A DNA stretch of 64,000 nt from contig NC_092581.1 in assembly GCF_037975245.1 (NCBI RefSeq), positions 18,932,303-18,996,302 on the forward strand, in the 5' to 3' direction. Origin of the DNA: Apostichopus japonicus. Its lineage: Eukaryota > Echinodermata > Holothuroidea > Aspidochirotida > Stichopodidae. Shown piece after piece: positions 49,354 to 59,773 of the stretch. Numbering within the stretch: position 1 is the stretch's first letter; the number at the start of each line of letters is the position of its first letter. Both the position numbers and the translations under genes were made by a program. The notes under the pieces are model-generated. The model was not told the origin of the DNA. It was given only the letters and a program-made list of their open reading frames with translations, and did no database searches.

Positions 49354-49397
49354 GGCCTGACGTTTCGATCCTAGCAGGATCTTCTTCAAAGGCTAAA
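49354..49397 (-). ncRNA. Short hammerhead-like dispersed motif
   Basis: The reverse strand reads tgaagaagatcctgc then taggatcgaaacgtcaggcc. The perfect hairpin gatcctgctaggatc lies between a tgaagaag and a cgaaacg box. The layout resembles the CUGANGA - stem II - GAAA core of hammerhead ribozymes, which occur in Penelope-like retroelements. Here the first base of the core is changed and there is one extra A, so a self-cleaving activity is doubtful. Short 9-bp inverted repeats (gatagcctg at 49319, caggctatc at 49438) enclose the motif in a ~128-bp unit, as in a small mobile element. Confidence 0.35.
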
Positions 49398-49446
49398 ATA
49401 ATAAAATGCACTTATAGTGTTGTTGCAGAAGACAATGCAGGCTATC

Positions 49447-50342
49447 CACATATTGCATATCCCAACACCAACACTATTCTAAAGGTAAACCTATATATAT
49501 TTGAGTACATACCCCCACCCCCCCCCACTCCCTACAAATATCCAGTACTGGCACATCCCAACCCATACAAAGCCTCAACCTCGCTACCTTCAGCTATGAA
49601 ATATAGCAAATTGCATTGACCTTCAAAATACCCAGAGACCACCGTTTAAAATACAATAAAAGTAAGATGGGACATTTTTAATGAACAAAAACTTCATGGA
49701 AAAGCACTTTTCAGGTTATTTTTCTGTTACAAAACTGTGGTACACGTATTCCTATACCCTCTAACTCAGCCCCTGCCCTACCCCCACCCCCCCTCCACCC
49801 GAGGTTAACCTTTAATTACTTCATTACAGATTTTACTATCAAGCTAGAAGGTATGAGGTATACCTGTACATCATGGTACTCGGTTTCAACAGATTCAGTA
49901 CTAAGTCTAAATTAGAGCAACATTGAAACCAAACATTACTCGAACGTATTTCCCCTACTCTGAAGAAGATTTAAAAAATGTGGGTGAACCCTGTCTCAAT
50001 TCCCAGTAAATTTCTCCCTGATTCCCTGTACCATGTTTAACCTAGTAGCAAAAGTAGCATATGCTACGGCCCCGCATTTTGAAGGAACCAGAGCTAAATG
50101 CTTGCACGCTATCTGTTCCGATTCAGTGACTCTACACTTGCTCTATTACTATAGTACTATACTGCTTTCAACTTTTATGAACGACTGATTGTTTAAGGTT
50201 AACGATTTTAGCCAATTATCATCTTCGATTGGGGTTATTATTTTAACACAGTAATGAATGGAAGTGTGGTATCTATGTGATACATATAGGACGCATAAAT
50301 ACGAAGATATTTGAACTGAGGTCATGATGTGTATTTTTTTAG
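49447..50342. other. No gene seen; intron-like sequence before the exon candidate
   Basis: C-rich runs near 49510-49530 and 49780-49800. The last 40 bases form a plausible 3' splice region: possible branch sites near ttgaactgag and gtcatga, then tattttttttag. Confidence 0.4.
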
Positions 50343-50481
50343 GGTCCCTTTATAACATATACTACAGGCCCTGCACTAGCTTCATTCGGCCTTGCTGATT
50401 CCGTGTCAAATTTCGGGTCCCATGATATCCTTAGTCCGAGTGTACAGAAAATGGACTCGAGTCTAACACCGGCCTCGTCGG
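50343..50481 (+). CDS. Best candidate internal coding exon
   Basis: Acceptor gtatttttttag is followed by 139 bases with only one open forward frame, then donor cgg|GTAAGT at 50482, a perfect consensus. The translation starts GPFITYTTGPALASFGLADS, continues VSNFGSHDILSPSV and ends QKMDSSLTPASS plus the first base of a split codon (phase 0 in, phase 1 out). Composition is clearly more GC-rich than the surroundings, with mixed codons, and the peptide is Ser/Pro/Gly-rich like a disordered region of a regulatory protein. A second in-frame acceptor (actacag) lies 27 bases in. Without splicing the frame stops shortly after. I do not recognise the family. Confidence 0.45.
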
Positions 50482-51487
50482 GTAAGTTTCTTCAAGTGTT
50501 CCCATTCTCACTAGACTAGATCCTGCAGGGCAATACACGATAAGAATAAATTAAAGCGCTTGGGTGAAACTCGAACGCATGCGCAGTGTAATATCTACTT
50601 TTCCTACGTAATCTTTCAATTCCATCATTAATATTAAAAACGATAATTGTCTGTACCTCAGTTAAGTTAAAATGCAATTGCACTTTATTTGAAACCTTGT
50701 TCCTTCCCTAAATTTTCTTCCATCCCAAAAAAACAATTAAAAAAAAAAGTCACATAGTTTCTTCAACCTCTAAGACATATATCCCTTACTCCTGTAATGA
50801 AATGATCAAAAGTATTGGCCTTATATAATTAGAGGCACACATGCGACCTACTTTTGGACCTGCACATATGTTGTTTTTTTTTTTCTGGTCTTTTTTTTCT
50901 TCCGTATAGTGGGTGAAAAGTATATGCAATAATTTTGACAGCTGTTTCTTCGCTTTTAAATTCAGAGAAGACACTAGTTATTATAGGGTATCATACCCTC
51001 AATTGTCACCATCTCTCAGGAAATGCCGCCTCGATTGATGTTATGTATGACTATCCTGAATAAATTCGCACCAAAATTGTCCTGCTTTCTACTTCTTCTT
51101 GGTTTTCATCCCGGTTCCACTTGATAATTTGAACAACAAGATGACTCGAAAAAGAAAAACTGGAATAAGAGAAAATTACAAGAGGTACAGAACCATCACT
51201 TTGGTCCGGTGCTAAGGATTGTAACGTGTTAGATGATAGTCTAACTTCACACCAGATTTTCACCAGGTTGTCTCCGACAATTATTATTTAAGGCCATCGC
51301 GAGTGATAAAAGGCGTATTAACAGCAAAAATAAAATAAAATAAATAAAACATAGCATGAAGGAAATAATAAAAAAAACACACCCAACTTTTATGCAATCT
51401 CTGAAAAATAAGCTATAACGGGCAACAAGTGTCACACGGGGCCTCTTATTGAGTTAGTCAATGATCTTGTTGTGTACGACTTGGTAA
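50482..51487. other. Intron-like, no further exon called
   Basis: AT-rich sequence following the GTAAGT donor. No clear exon until the weak candidate at 51677. Confidence 0.4.
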
Positions 51488-51640
51488 AAAAGAAGAAGTA
51501 GAAGAAGGAGAAGAAGAAGAGGAAGAAGAAGAAAAAACAAAATCGGTGAGAAAAGGAGAGGCAGAGAGAGAGAGATGGAGAGTGAAAGAGAACTGGAAAG
51601 ATGGAGATGTATGAGAAAGAGAAGAAACTAGAGCATATGC
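51488..51640 (+). repeat. Polypurine tract, (GAA)n and (GA)n
   Basis: gaagaagaagaggaag, then gagagagagagatggag and gaaagagaag blocks. Low complexity. It explains the Phe/Ser-rich reverse frame 51432-51671. Confidence 0.85.
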
Positions 51641-51676
51641 ATTGTAGTTTGGTCACCCCCGTGGGGTTCATTTCAG

Positions 51677-51828
51677 CAAAATATGAAGACGAAAATCGAT
51701 TGCACGAATGGATAATGCAAATTAGGATAATTAATAAATCTCCAATGAGCTTCAGATCTTACATGTTTTTTTTTCTTGAAGTACAAAAAAGTGGTAGTGT
51801 TTTTGCGCCAAACAAATTTTTTGGTTAA
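51677..51828 (+). CDS. Weak candidate terminal exon
   Basis: A good acceptor (ggggttcatttcag) leads into an open frame that begins with two bases (CA), matching the phase-1 exit of the exon at 50343-50481 (G + CA gives Ala). The peptide runs KYEDENRLHEWIMQIRIINK then SPMSFRSYMFFF and ends KFFG before a stop. No good donor follows, so it would have to be terminal, and no clear AATAAA follows closely. The phase match is expected one time in three, so support is slight. Confidence 0.12.
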
Positions 51829-52925
51829 TGAAACTGAATGTGAGGATGTGTGTCTTATATAACTAAAGAATTTGTTTTTTTTTCTGATAAGATTGATTAC
51901 AATTTTTCCCTTTATTATATTTTATGGATTATTTCAAAACGCTTTAACTCTTAAACCGATACTTTTGAATGTATTTAAATAATTAGAGGAACAGGTGGTA
52001 GAATTGAACTGTGCATTATTTGTTTATTTTTTCATTATTTAAAATATATCAATATTAAATGATAATTCTCATAGCTAGATTGCCTTAATTCAATTTGATA
52101 TTGGAATTTATACAATTAACTCGGCTTGAGGAACTCGGTTAAGTCGTTCGGTTTGAAGAACCAATGTGAAAAAAAGGTTAAAATCTGAAAATTTCCTTTA
52201 GATTTTATATCTGTAAAGTAAAACGATTCTGGTTGAAAGTATTTTACTTTTTTTCCGGTTACATTTGTTGTTTGATTTTGTTTTTGTTATTGTCAACATT
52301 TTATTACATATCGGATCTGTTTTTATAGGTGACGAACAAAAAAGTTGATGACGTCACATCGGTCTGACTCTTGTTTTTACTTAAATTTACTTGAAATAAT
52401 CATATATTGGCTCTTCCCCTCCCCCCCCCAAGAAAAATATCCAGTCGTTTTGAAGGCTGGTGGTATTACTTAAAGTAGGTCACATTTATAGTAATTTGAA
52501 TACAAATGTTGTTGTTGTTGTTTTTTGGATTGTTCATCACAATGAATACAAAAATAATCATTTTAGTCATCTATTTTCATATTTAGAAATCAACTGATCA
52601 TATTAAGAAATAAAAGTCATGATGTATATTAAGTTGTACACGAACCGTAAATACCGAGAATGCTTAATATTTTCCTGCTTAATGGCGGTTATTGGTGCTA
52701 TAAAATGTCCATTCCATCACAAGTTTTTTATTTCATTGCTTAAACTTGCTGTGGTTAACATGCATGAGTTGTGTTCCTCCTTCATTTCTCATTTTCTCTC
52801 CCCCCTCTAAAAAAAAAAAAAATACCTATTTGATTATACATCCGTAAAATAAAAACGCCGATGTTTTCGTTGAACGAAACGGATGAAAGGTGACACCTAC
52901 GATTCCCGCCCTAAAATCCACTATT
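51829..52925. other. No gene seen
   Basis: AT-rich with a CRE palindrome (52349-52356), a C run near 52421 and a (GTT)n tract at 52508-52526. Confidence 0.45.
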
Positions 52926-52996
52926 CTCCCCTCGCGCCTGTCACTTTCCCGCGCCTTCTGACGGTTGACGTTACATTTTGCCTGACGCGAGGGGGG
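52926..52996. other. Inverted repeat cccctcgcg / cgcgagggg in a CpG-rich patch
   Basis: Perfect 9-bp arms about 50 bp apart within a CpG-rich stretch (52850-53060). Just downstream a reverse ATG frame (53004-53093, 29 codons) reads into a GTAAGT after codon 28, like a short first exon. Neither interpretation is strong. Could be the core of a small repeat element. Confidence 0.3.
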
Positions 52997-53210
52997 TATT
53001 GACTTACGAAATATAATCACCAGTAGATGCTTCAAGAGTTCGCTGCGCGCACAATATTCTACTTGAATATCCCCTGGTTGTGTTTGTTCTCATTAAAAAA
53101 TAGAATCAGTCTGTGTATATGGCTATACGGACCTTCTAGGCTGCAATGAAATTAGCACATTATTAGAACGACCGTGATGTTTTTCATTTTGCCCCAATCA
53201 TGAATAATAG

Positions 53211-53268
53211 AAGTAGTAATAATTATAGTAATAATAATAATAATCATATTAATAATAATAATAATGGT
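53211..53268. repeat. (AAT)n microsatellite
   Basis: taataataataat blocks with tagtaa and catatt interruptions. Confidence 0.9.
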
Positions 53269-53470
53269 ATCCATAGGTTATACTGTCGAACTTGAACAAG
53301 TCGGAGTAGTGTGACTTTTCCGATATTGATGCGCGTTCACCTTTGACACCATGTAAAGCTATGGTTACGTCATTTAGGTAAAATGGTGTTTGGGCTTAAT
53401 GGCGTGTATCAATATAACTTGATCTACAGAATTGTGTTGGCAGATATCCCTGACATTAACACGCACAAAT

Positions 53471-53675
53471 AATGAGATGGGGGTTCGACAATGAGATGGG
53501 GGGTTCGACAATGAGATGGGGTTAGACAATGAGATGGGGGTTAGACAACGAGGTGGGGGTTAGCCAATGAGATGGGGGTTCGACAATGAGATGGGGTTAG
53601 ACAACGAGATGGGGTTCGACAACGAGATGGGGGTTAGACAACTAGGTGGGGGTTAGACAATGAGATGAGGGTTTT
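53471..53675 (+). repeat. G-rich 18-20-bp minisatellite, 11 units
   Basis: Unit aatgagatgggggttcgac with variants ttagac, aacgag and gaggtg, and G runs of four to six. Eleven units can be counted. Each unit supplies one G run of at least four, so four consecutive units could form an intermolecular-type or long-loop G-quadruplex. Confidence 0.95.
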
Positions 53676-54366
53676 AAAAGAATATGCTTCTCGTCCAGAT
53701 AGGTGTCATATTGTCTGCCACGGGAATATCCCTTTTAAAAGAAGTCATAGTTGTGAGGTTGTGACGTCACATGATAATTTTGTATGAAGAGAAATATCAC
53801 TATGTGTTTACCGTTGTTATTGTCCCATAATTTATTGCGACCTTGGTTATATACCATCCCGTATTGTTGGTCCATTTCATTTATACCTTAATGACGTCAT
53901 AAACAGCGTCATAACAGAATACACTTCGTTCGTTTCGTTTCCTGCCGTATGTAGGGTATTACGCTGCGGGTTGTCGCATCTGTAAAGATTCAATGCTTTG
54001 TATATAGATGGAAACAATTCTTTTAATTTGCTATCAGGACCGCACCCCCTGATCAACCCCCTTTTGAGTTCCCATGAGAAGTGGCCATCTTGTAACGTAG
54101 GTTCAACGTACAGAGTGCATATTGACCATTTCCGACGTATATTACTTATGGGTGTAAGCTAATACGAGTCGTCTAATTGCTTTCATGTCCCTTAAGGGGA
54201 CGTTTATCAAAGAGGAGAACTACTGCAGCAACATACATTGCTCTCTGTGATCTATACTAGCCCGGTTTACGCCTTAAAACCCATTTGATTTTTACTTTCT
54301 CTAATCCCGTTTTTTCCTCCCTTTTTATCTCTCTCTTTCTCTTTCTGTCTCTCGTGACTCCGAAAG
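53676..54366. other. No gene seen; long pyrimidine tract 54295-54352
   Basis: Two CRE palindromes (53762-53769 and 53892-53899). The C/T-rich run at 54295-54352 directly precedes the microexon candidate. Confidence 0.45.
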
Positions 54367-54403
54367 GAGCACAACTTCAACTTTTTGATTGTAGTGTTAG
54401 AAG
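54367..54403 (+). CDS. Candidate microexon, 37 bp
   Basis: A very long pyrimidine tract, then gtgactccgaaag as acceptor, and donor agaag|GTATGT. Two frames are open: EHNFNFLIVVLE in phase 0, or AQLQLFDCSVR in the phase that would follow the exon at 50343. The splice context is good but 37 bases cannot show coding by itself. Confidence 0.18.
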
Positions 54404-54427
54404 GTATGTTCACTAGGAAGGAAACAC

Positions 54428-54600
54428 ACGCAGGAGCGTGCCAGTGTGCAATTCGTGGAGTAGTGTTACAACTCTACTCCTGCGTGGCGCTTAGCGCGGT
54501 AGCTAGGCGGGGTTTCCGATTTCTCCCTCGGGTGGACACCCCGTGGGGAGAGCTCTCGTTCCCGCCTCGGTTGAGTGGTTAGTGTTTTGCTGTACTTCAG
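54428..54600. other. GC-rich island with nested inverted repeats
   Basis: acgcaggag (54428-54436) pairs with ctcctgcgt (54477-54485), and inside them ggagtag pairs with ctactcc, giving a nested hairpin. It is followed by the 11-base palindrome gcgcttagcgc and a GC-rich block with ggtggacaccccgtgg. At 54567 ggttgagtggttag resembles a pol III A box, but no B box is clear. Probably an unrecognised SINE or foldback element. Confidence 0.35.
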
Positions 54601-54830
54601 CATAAAACAACCGACCGTCAAGGAAGAATGGATTTTCAGCTTACTCTCCCGTCGTCGTTGTCGTCGTAGATATAGTACTTCCCTTGTACCATATTGATGA
54701 GTAAGAAATTATCCGCTTCTTAATAAATGACTGAACAGTTTGGAACGCGATAGGGAGGACAATGACAACAAAACAAAGTATTGCTTAATATTGGCATTGC
54801 TTCACACTGCCATAATTACAGAAATGACGA

Positions 54831-54866
<36 letters not shown>

Positions 54867-54904
54867 ATGTATATGTATATTTATATATATATATATATAC
54901 ATAC

Positions 54905-54936
<32 letters not shown>

Positions 54937-54955
54937 ATATACATATATATATATT
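54831..54955. repeat. (TA)n array with gtatat and acatac units
   Basis: Interrupted TA array, about 125 bp. Confidence 0.95.
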
Positions 54956-57263
54956 GACTATACATAAGACTGAATTTATCCCCATTCAGTGTTAACCCTT
55001 CCCCTCCCCCAGCCCTATAGGCTACACCATTTCCCACCCTCGTACCCCTAACTGACCCCGCGTACTGGGTTAAGCAGCTTCTGTAAATCCACTGTGCTAA
55101 CATACATTACTATCTTGGTAAGACATTGAGATATAATTATCATGTTTCAGATACAAGCTGAGCTTGGTGGCAAGTTTTTATCTGTTTTTTCATATTTTGT
55201 ATTTCTTCAATAATTTATTAAGCTCAAAGACAATGTCTAACTACTGCATTAGTACTCTCTCCTAATGAACATGGAAGACCTCACGCTGTGACGTTATGTG
55301 CAAAACAATTACGGTTTTCTTGTGCTCATACCCAGTGTGAGATATACTCCTTCCTCATATAGTAAAGCAAATGCGTGACTAATTTTAAACTTGGCTAAAT
55401 TGTGTCTGGTAAAGAATATGTTGGCTGTTAAAATCTGCAAAATCGAGAAAAAAATGAATTTGTCTGAAAAATATAAATTCTTGTTCAGTAAGTGTAAATT
55501 CGAGGAAAATATTACAGACTACCTACAATATACTAAGAGTGGCCAAATGATATGTTTTATAAGATACAATTTTGACTAAAGTTGACATGAGACCTGAGAG
55601 CACACAAAGGGTGTCACGAAAGAGTGACATAACAGTCAGTTTCAAATCATTTTCTTTCAGTTACACATTTTAAGATCTCACTAAATTACTCCGAAATGAC
55701 TAACTGAGAATAATTTTGCAGGGCCTGAACCTAAAATATTTCTCGCATTGATTTTATTTATTTATATATATACGATTCTTCTTAAGAATGTGAACATTGG
55801 AGGCAAAATACCGATGACATTTGAACGAAGAATTATAACTTAAAAGGGTACAGGTATAACAGTTGAATTTCGGAGGGTAGAGGGTGGGAGGAAAGGAAGG
55901 ACATTTTTACCATCTTTATATAATCAAATAACTTCATAGTCCAAAAGTGGTGAACTCTGGTTCTAAAATATTACAGAATATCTAATAAATAATTTAGTTG
56001 TGTATACGAAAAGTTCAAACCAAATGAAGTGGAAAGGGGGAAAAACGTGATGGAATGAATAACTAAGAACAACAAAAATATTGGATATTTCGTAGACGTA
56101 AGGATGTAAAAAGATTCATTTAACAATATTCTGTGTCAAAATCGCCCAGTCTTTTTTATCATATCTTTAAGATTTAACGATGACATTTACTCATATTCAT
56201 ACACCCTTCGGAGAGCGTCCATCTGGTTTCACTACAACGGTAAAATCAACGTATACTTGTATCCTCCGTTCTCGCTTGTAGACGTAGTATAAAGACATTG
56301 CTCTGTAGGTTTCTTTTCTTTCTCTCTGTTAGTGTTTTCATTTTACCTTAATAACCTTACATTCTCCGTTCGATTCGTTTTATTGGATTCTGTTTGGGCC
56401 TTGTAGTCTATTACCTGTGTCATCCCCTGTATTACGGGGCTAACAATTTTACCGGTTTTTTTTTTTATTATCTCTCTTTTGTTTCCATTCTCTCTTCCTC
56501 TCTCTCTCTACTTCTCTTTATTTTTCCTGTATCAAACATTGCCCCCTCTCTTTTCTCGACAAGTCACTGTTAGCGACGAAGACCTAACAAGATTAAAAGT
56601 TGCACAAGATGAGAAATCACGTTGGGTTTTTTATTAGACGTCGAGTCTTTTAATAACACCTCCTAGCCGTAATTCCCCCACTTCTAATTTCCTGACGGAA
56701 CTTGGAGTGGTTTTTAGTACGGTCTCATTCATCAAGTTTTCTTTTTTTTTCTTGGGAGACTGACAGAGTAAACAGATCTAGTGAAAACAGTTGATCATTG
56801 ATTAAAATTGAAAGAGAGGGACACTGGCCTGCATGCCTTGTGATTCTCTATATAACCTTTTGCAGAGTCGAGAGACTAAACCAGATTAATTAGTAAACGA
56901 TTGAAATATCTCAAAACATGGTCTATGCATGCAACAGGATGTCAAAGGTTAGCATGACGGATGAGGGGTGTGGGGGGGGAGGGGTTATAGTGCGTGTTTA
57001 TTACGTCACATTTACCAGACTTTGTACAAACTACATGTCATTGTTTGTCCATTGTTGTTGTCCTATTCTAAGAGACAAAAGATACATTGCTGTTAGCAAG
57101 ACTATGTATTAAAAGAGAACAATAATTTCATTTATCCATTTCATATCCAGGACTGGCAGTTATTTGTACGATACTTAGCAGCCACGTGTGCATGTGGGAG
57201 AAGCCGAAAGGCATCAACAATTTTGGCTAATTTTGAATTGTTTTTATATTTTGTTTAACATTT
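54956..57263. other. No gene seen
   Basis: AT-rich with T/C-rich stretches at 56300-56340 and 56460-56550 and a G run near 56971. Frames at 55391 and 56918 show no domain; the first is Lys-rich. Confidence 0.45.
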
Positions 57264-57400
57264 GGGAGAGAATTCAGACGGAAAACAGTGGACTTCTCGT
57301 GAATGAGAAATGCAAACTTACTTTAGTGTTCCAACCCACGACCTCCCACATGCTATAGACTTCACTGGTTCTATTACCAGCGCTTTCATTTCCAATAATT
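57264..57400 (-). mobile_element. tRNA-derived SINE, family B, copy 2 (decayed)
   Basis: In reverse orientation it matches the family B body at 18729: gggaggtcgtgggttggaac corresponds to the B-box region, then aaagtaag and gagaagtccactgttttccg correspond to aaagtaag and gagaaatccacggttttccc. The A-box half is poorly preserved. Two independent copies sharing this order support a dispersed family. Confidence 0.6.
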
Positions 57401-58100
57401 TTATCCAGGAGTGGACCGTTATACTCAGAGGTGTAGCTATGGGTTTCAGTTACCACGGCTCAAGAGGTGTATAGCTGGTACTCCTCACCTAAACGTTATC
57501 TTTATCTAACTTGCACTAGACACAAAGCCAAACCTGTACAAGAAAAGACAAAGAAAAAATGGTGTCTGCTTATCTTACTTGTCTATAGTAAATGTGATCT
57601 TTTGACTCAAAATGTCGGACCTATAAACTCTTGAGGGCCATTGGATATTGTGAACGTCTATTGCTATAGATCTGTGGTTACATCTGAAAATACAGTTTAA
57701 GATCGATATACCCGGTTACATCAGAAACAAACCTCCTATGGTTTAATTAACATTATGAAATAGGCCTTTCGGGTATTACAGGTGTTGTATTTTCGTGTTT
57801 AAAGTAATGAACTATAAGTTATGTACATTCATTGTGTACACATGTGCTTTAAAAGTTGTTGGCATTACGATGTAAAAGAAATGGAATGATCTACAGTATT
57901 CACCATAAAGATACTGCAAATCGCAATAATGATTACTATATAATGATTACAGATTTGAACGTACTATAAATTTAAACAACGGAAGAAGTTTTTGGATACT
58001 CGTTGAGTTCCTTCATATGATTTTTTTAAAATTCGTTTCATACTTTTGCGTGACTGTATTGATATATGCGATCATTACACGGTGTTGTCCATTAAGGGAA
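57401..58100. other. No gene seen
   Basis: AT-rich, nothing recognised. It ends at a run of about 14 G (58101-58116 region). Confidence 0.45.
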
Positions 58101-58152
58101 GGGGGGGGGGGGGGGAGGGACTCTAGCATATCCAGTACAAGACGTACATGAA

Positions 58153-59382
58153 TAGGTTGCTCTGATATAGGTTGCTGGGATGTAGGTTGCTGGGATGAAT
58201 GCTGCTGGGATGTTGGCTACTGGGATTTAGGCTGCTGGGATGTAGGATACTGGGATGTAGGCTGATAGGATGTAGGCTACTGGGATGTAGGCTGCTGGGA
58301 TGTAGGCTACTGGGATGTAGGCTGCTGGGGTGTAGGCTACTGGGATGTAGGCTGCTGGGATGTAGGCTACTGGGATGTAGGCTGCTGGGATGTAGGCTAC
58401 TGGGATGTAGGCTGATAGGATGTAGGATACTTGGACGTAGGCTACTGGGATGTAGGCTACTGGGATGTATGCTGCTGGGGTGTAGGCTGCTGGGATGTAG
58501 GCTACTGGGATGTAGGCTACTGGGATGTAGGCTACTGGGATGTAGGCTACTGGGATGTAGGCTGCTGGGATGTAGGTTGCTGGGATGTAGGCTGCTGGGA
58601 TGTTGGCTACTGGGATGTAGGTTGCTGGGATGTAGGCTACTGGGATGTAGGCTACTGGGATGTAGGCTACTGGGATGTAGGCTACTGGGATGTAGGCTGC
58701 TGGGATGTAGGTTGCTGGGATGTAGGCTGCTGGGATGTTGGCTACTGGGATGTAGGCTACTGGGATGTATGCTGCTGGGATGTAGGCTGCTGGGATGTAG
58801 GCTACTGGGATGTAGGCTACTGGGATGTATGCTGCTGGGATGTAGGCTGCTGGGATGTTGGCTACTGGGATGTAGGCTGTTGGGATGTAGTCTGTTGGGA
58901 TGTAGGTTGCTGAGATGTAGGATATTGGGATGTAGGCTACTGGGATGTTAGCTACTGGGATGTAGGCTGATGTGATGTAGGTTGTTGGGATGTAGCTTGC
59001 TGGGGTGTAGGCTGTTAGGATGTGGGCTACTGGGATACGGGATACTAGGATGTAGGTTACTGGGATGTATAGGCTGCTGGGATGTGGCCTGATGTGATGT
59101 AGGCTGCTGGGATGTAGGTTGCTGGATGTAGGTTGCTGAGATGCAGGCTACTGGGATGTTGGCTACTGGGATGTTGGCTACTGGGACGTAGGCTATTGGC
59201 ATGTATGCTACTGGGATGTAGGCTGCTGGGATGTTGGCTACTGGGATGTAGGCTATTGGGATTTAGGCTGCTGAGATGTAGGCTATTGGGATGTAAGCTA
59301 CTGGGATGTAGGCTATTGGGATGTTAGCTACTGGGATGTTGGCTGCTGGGATGTAGGAAACTGGAATGTAGGGTGATAGAAT
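58153..59382 (+). repeat. 15-bp minisatellite, about 80 units
   Basis: The unit gctactgggatgtag or gctgctgggatgtag repeats with exact 15-base phase for over 1 kb. Local higher-order blocks occur: a 60-bp (four-unit) block is repeated at 58741 and 58801, and a four-unit block at 58561 recurs at 58696. Because 15 is a multiple of three, one frame reads (GCRLL)n for 250 codons, a second reads (GYWDV)n for 160, and the third has a stop in every unit. The reverse strand gives LHPSS and YIPVA type frames. The frames follow from the unit and are not evidence of a gene. Confidence 0.95.
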
Positions 59383-59486
59383 TTACAATGCACTGTTGTA
59401 TGATGTGCTATGTAGGAACCAGTAGGTGTATGTAGTACAGAATGCTAGGAAGAAAGATGCTATATTATACTAAAGTGTAGGGTGCA

Positions 59487-59773
59487 GGGTGGTTGCATGT
59501 TGGCTACGTATGACTAACAACCAAATAGTTTGATCCCGTCTATCGATATAGAGTAGTACAGGGTGGTTGCATGTTGGCTACGTATGACTTACAACCAAAT
59601 AGTTTGATCCCGTCTATCGATATAGAGTAGTACAGGGTGGTTGCATGTTGGCTACGTATGACTTACAACCAAATAGTTTGATCCCGTCTATCGATATAGA
59701 GTAGTACAGGGTGGTTGCATGTTGGCTACGTATGACTTACAACCAAATAGTTTGATCCCGTCTATCGATATAG
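59487..59773 (+). repeat. 74-bp tandem repeat, four near-identical copies
   Basis: Copies start at 59487, 59561, 59635 and 59709 with gggtggttgcatgttgg and end tctatcgatatag. The only change noticed is taaca/ttaca in copy one, and the last copy lacks its junction gagtagtaca. The near identity points to very recent amplification or assembly duplication. Confidence 0.95.

Noticed and set aside
53004-53093. Short reverse first exon, 29 codons ending at GTAAGT
   Set aside because: Too short, and sits in a CpG-rich patch with inverted repeats that may be a small element.
58199-58951. 250-codon frame of (GCRLL)n with a genuine ATG
   Set aside because: It follows automatically from a 15-bp unit lacking a stop in that frame; a second frame and the reverse strand are also open, and there are no flanking gene signals.
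59581-59760. Repeated reverse-strand GTAAGT motifs as splice donors
   Set aside because: They occur because the 74-bp unit contains acttac; no exon is associated.
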